A stretch of DNA of 64,000 nt from Owenia fusiformis (lineage: Eukaryota > Annelida > Polychaeta > Sabellida > Oweniidae): the NCBI GenBank assembly GCA_903813345.2, contig CAIIXF020000003.1:7647815-7711814 (forward strand), in the 5' to 3' direction. The DNA itself is not shown here. The text below holds more notes on this DNA, generated by a model that was not told the DNA's origin, did no database searches, and was given only the letters and a program-made list of their open reading frames with translations. Position 1 is the stretch's first letter.

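Overview
The window is eukaryotic, from an invertebrate animal. It is AT-rich, CpG-poor across most non-coding sequence, densely populated with small DNA-transposon remnants, and contains one long intron-rich gene on the + strand. That gene encodes a cadherin of the neural-cadherin (CadN, classical type III) class. The order of cadherin repeats, the unusual linkers and a set of family-specific cysteines all follow the CadN pattern. I cannot assign the phylum: a marine lophotrochozoan or invertebrate deuterostome would both fit. I found no prokaryotic gene, rRNA or tRNA.

Layout. Positions 1-666 hold upstream sequence with a candidate TATA box (609-616) and an alternative splice-acceptor-like site (561-562). 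Exon 1 (coding 667-1888) encodes the signal peptide, a divergent N-terminus, two cadherin repeats, a furin-type site and most of a third repeat. Intron 1 follows and is 49.7 kb long (1889-51549), about 78 % of the window. Fifteen further exons are packed between 51550 and 64000. All junctions are GT-AG, the reading frame is continuous across all of them, and 1,541 residues can be read. The gene runs off the right edge inside its fourteenth recognisable cadherin repeat. The last ectodomain repeats, membrane-proximal region, transmembrane segment and catenin-binding tail must therefore lie downstream.

Mobile DNA. Five structurally defined elements are seen: a 694-bp piggyBac-like element between TTAA sites (48007-48700); a 910-bp hAT element with a decayed antisense transposase C-terminus (54649-55558); a 563-bp foldback MITE with arms of about 66 bp (56492-57054); a 429-bp element with 14-bp inverted ends and a 6-bp target duplication (46116-46544); and a 252-bp MITE with perfect 24-bp ends that carries a CRE flanked by CCAAT boxes (21695-21946), next to a 112-bp palindrome. 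There are also pogo-like MITEs and several dispersed families, one present at least twelve times with the core GAAGCTCTCTTTTAAGA. Minisatellites lie at 15.3, 28.4, 29.1, 30.4, 33.6, 44.4, 51.3 and 60.7 kb.

Possible regulatory content of intron 1 includes RFX X-box clusters (10.4-10.7 and 47.6-47.8 kb), a dense homeodomain-site cluster (42.1 kb), a G-quadruplex-prone tract (5.6 kb) and a candidate recursive splice site (12491/12492). No new multi-gene system is visible. The most unusual items are the CRE/CCAAT-bearing MITE, the dispersed repeat family, and the RRNRR site placed after two cadherin repeats.
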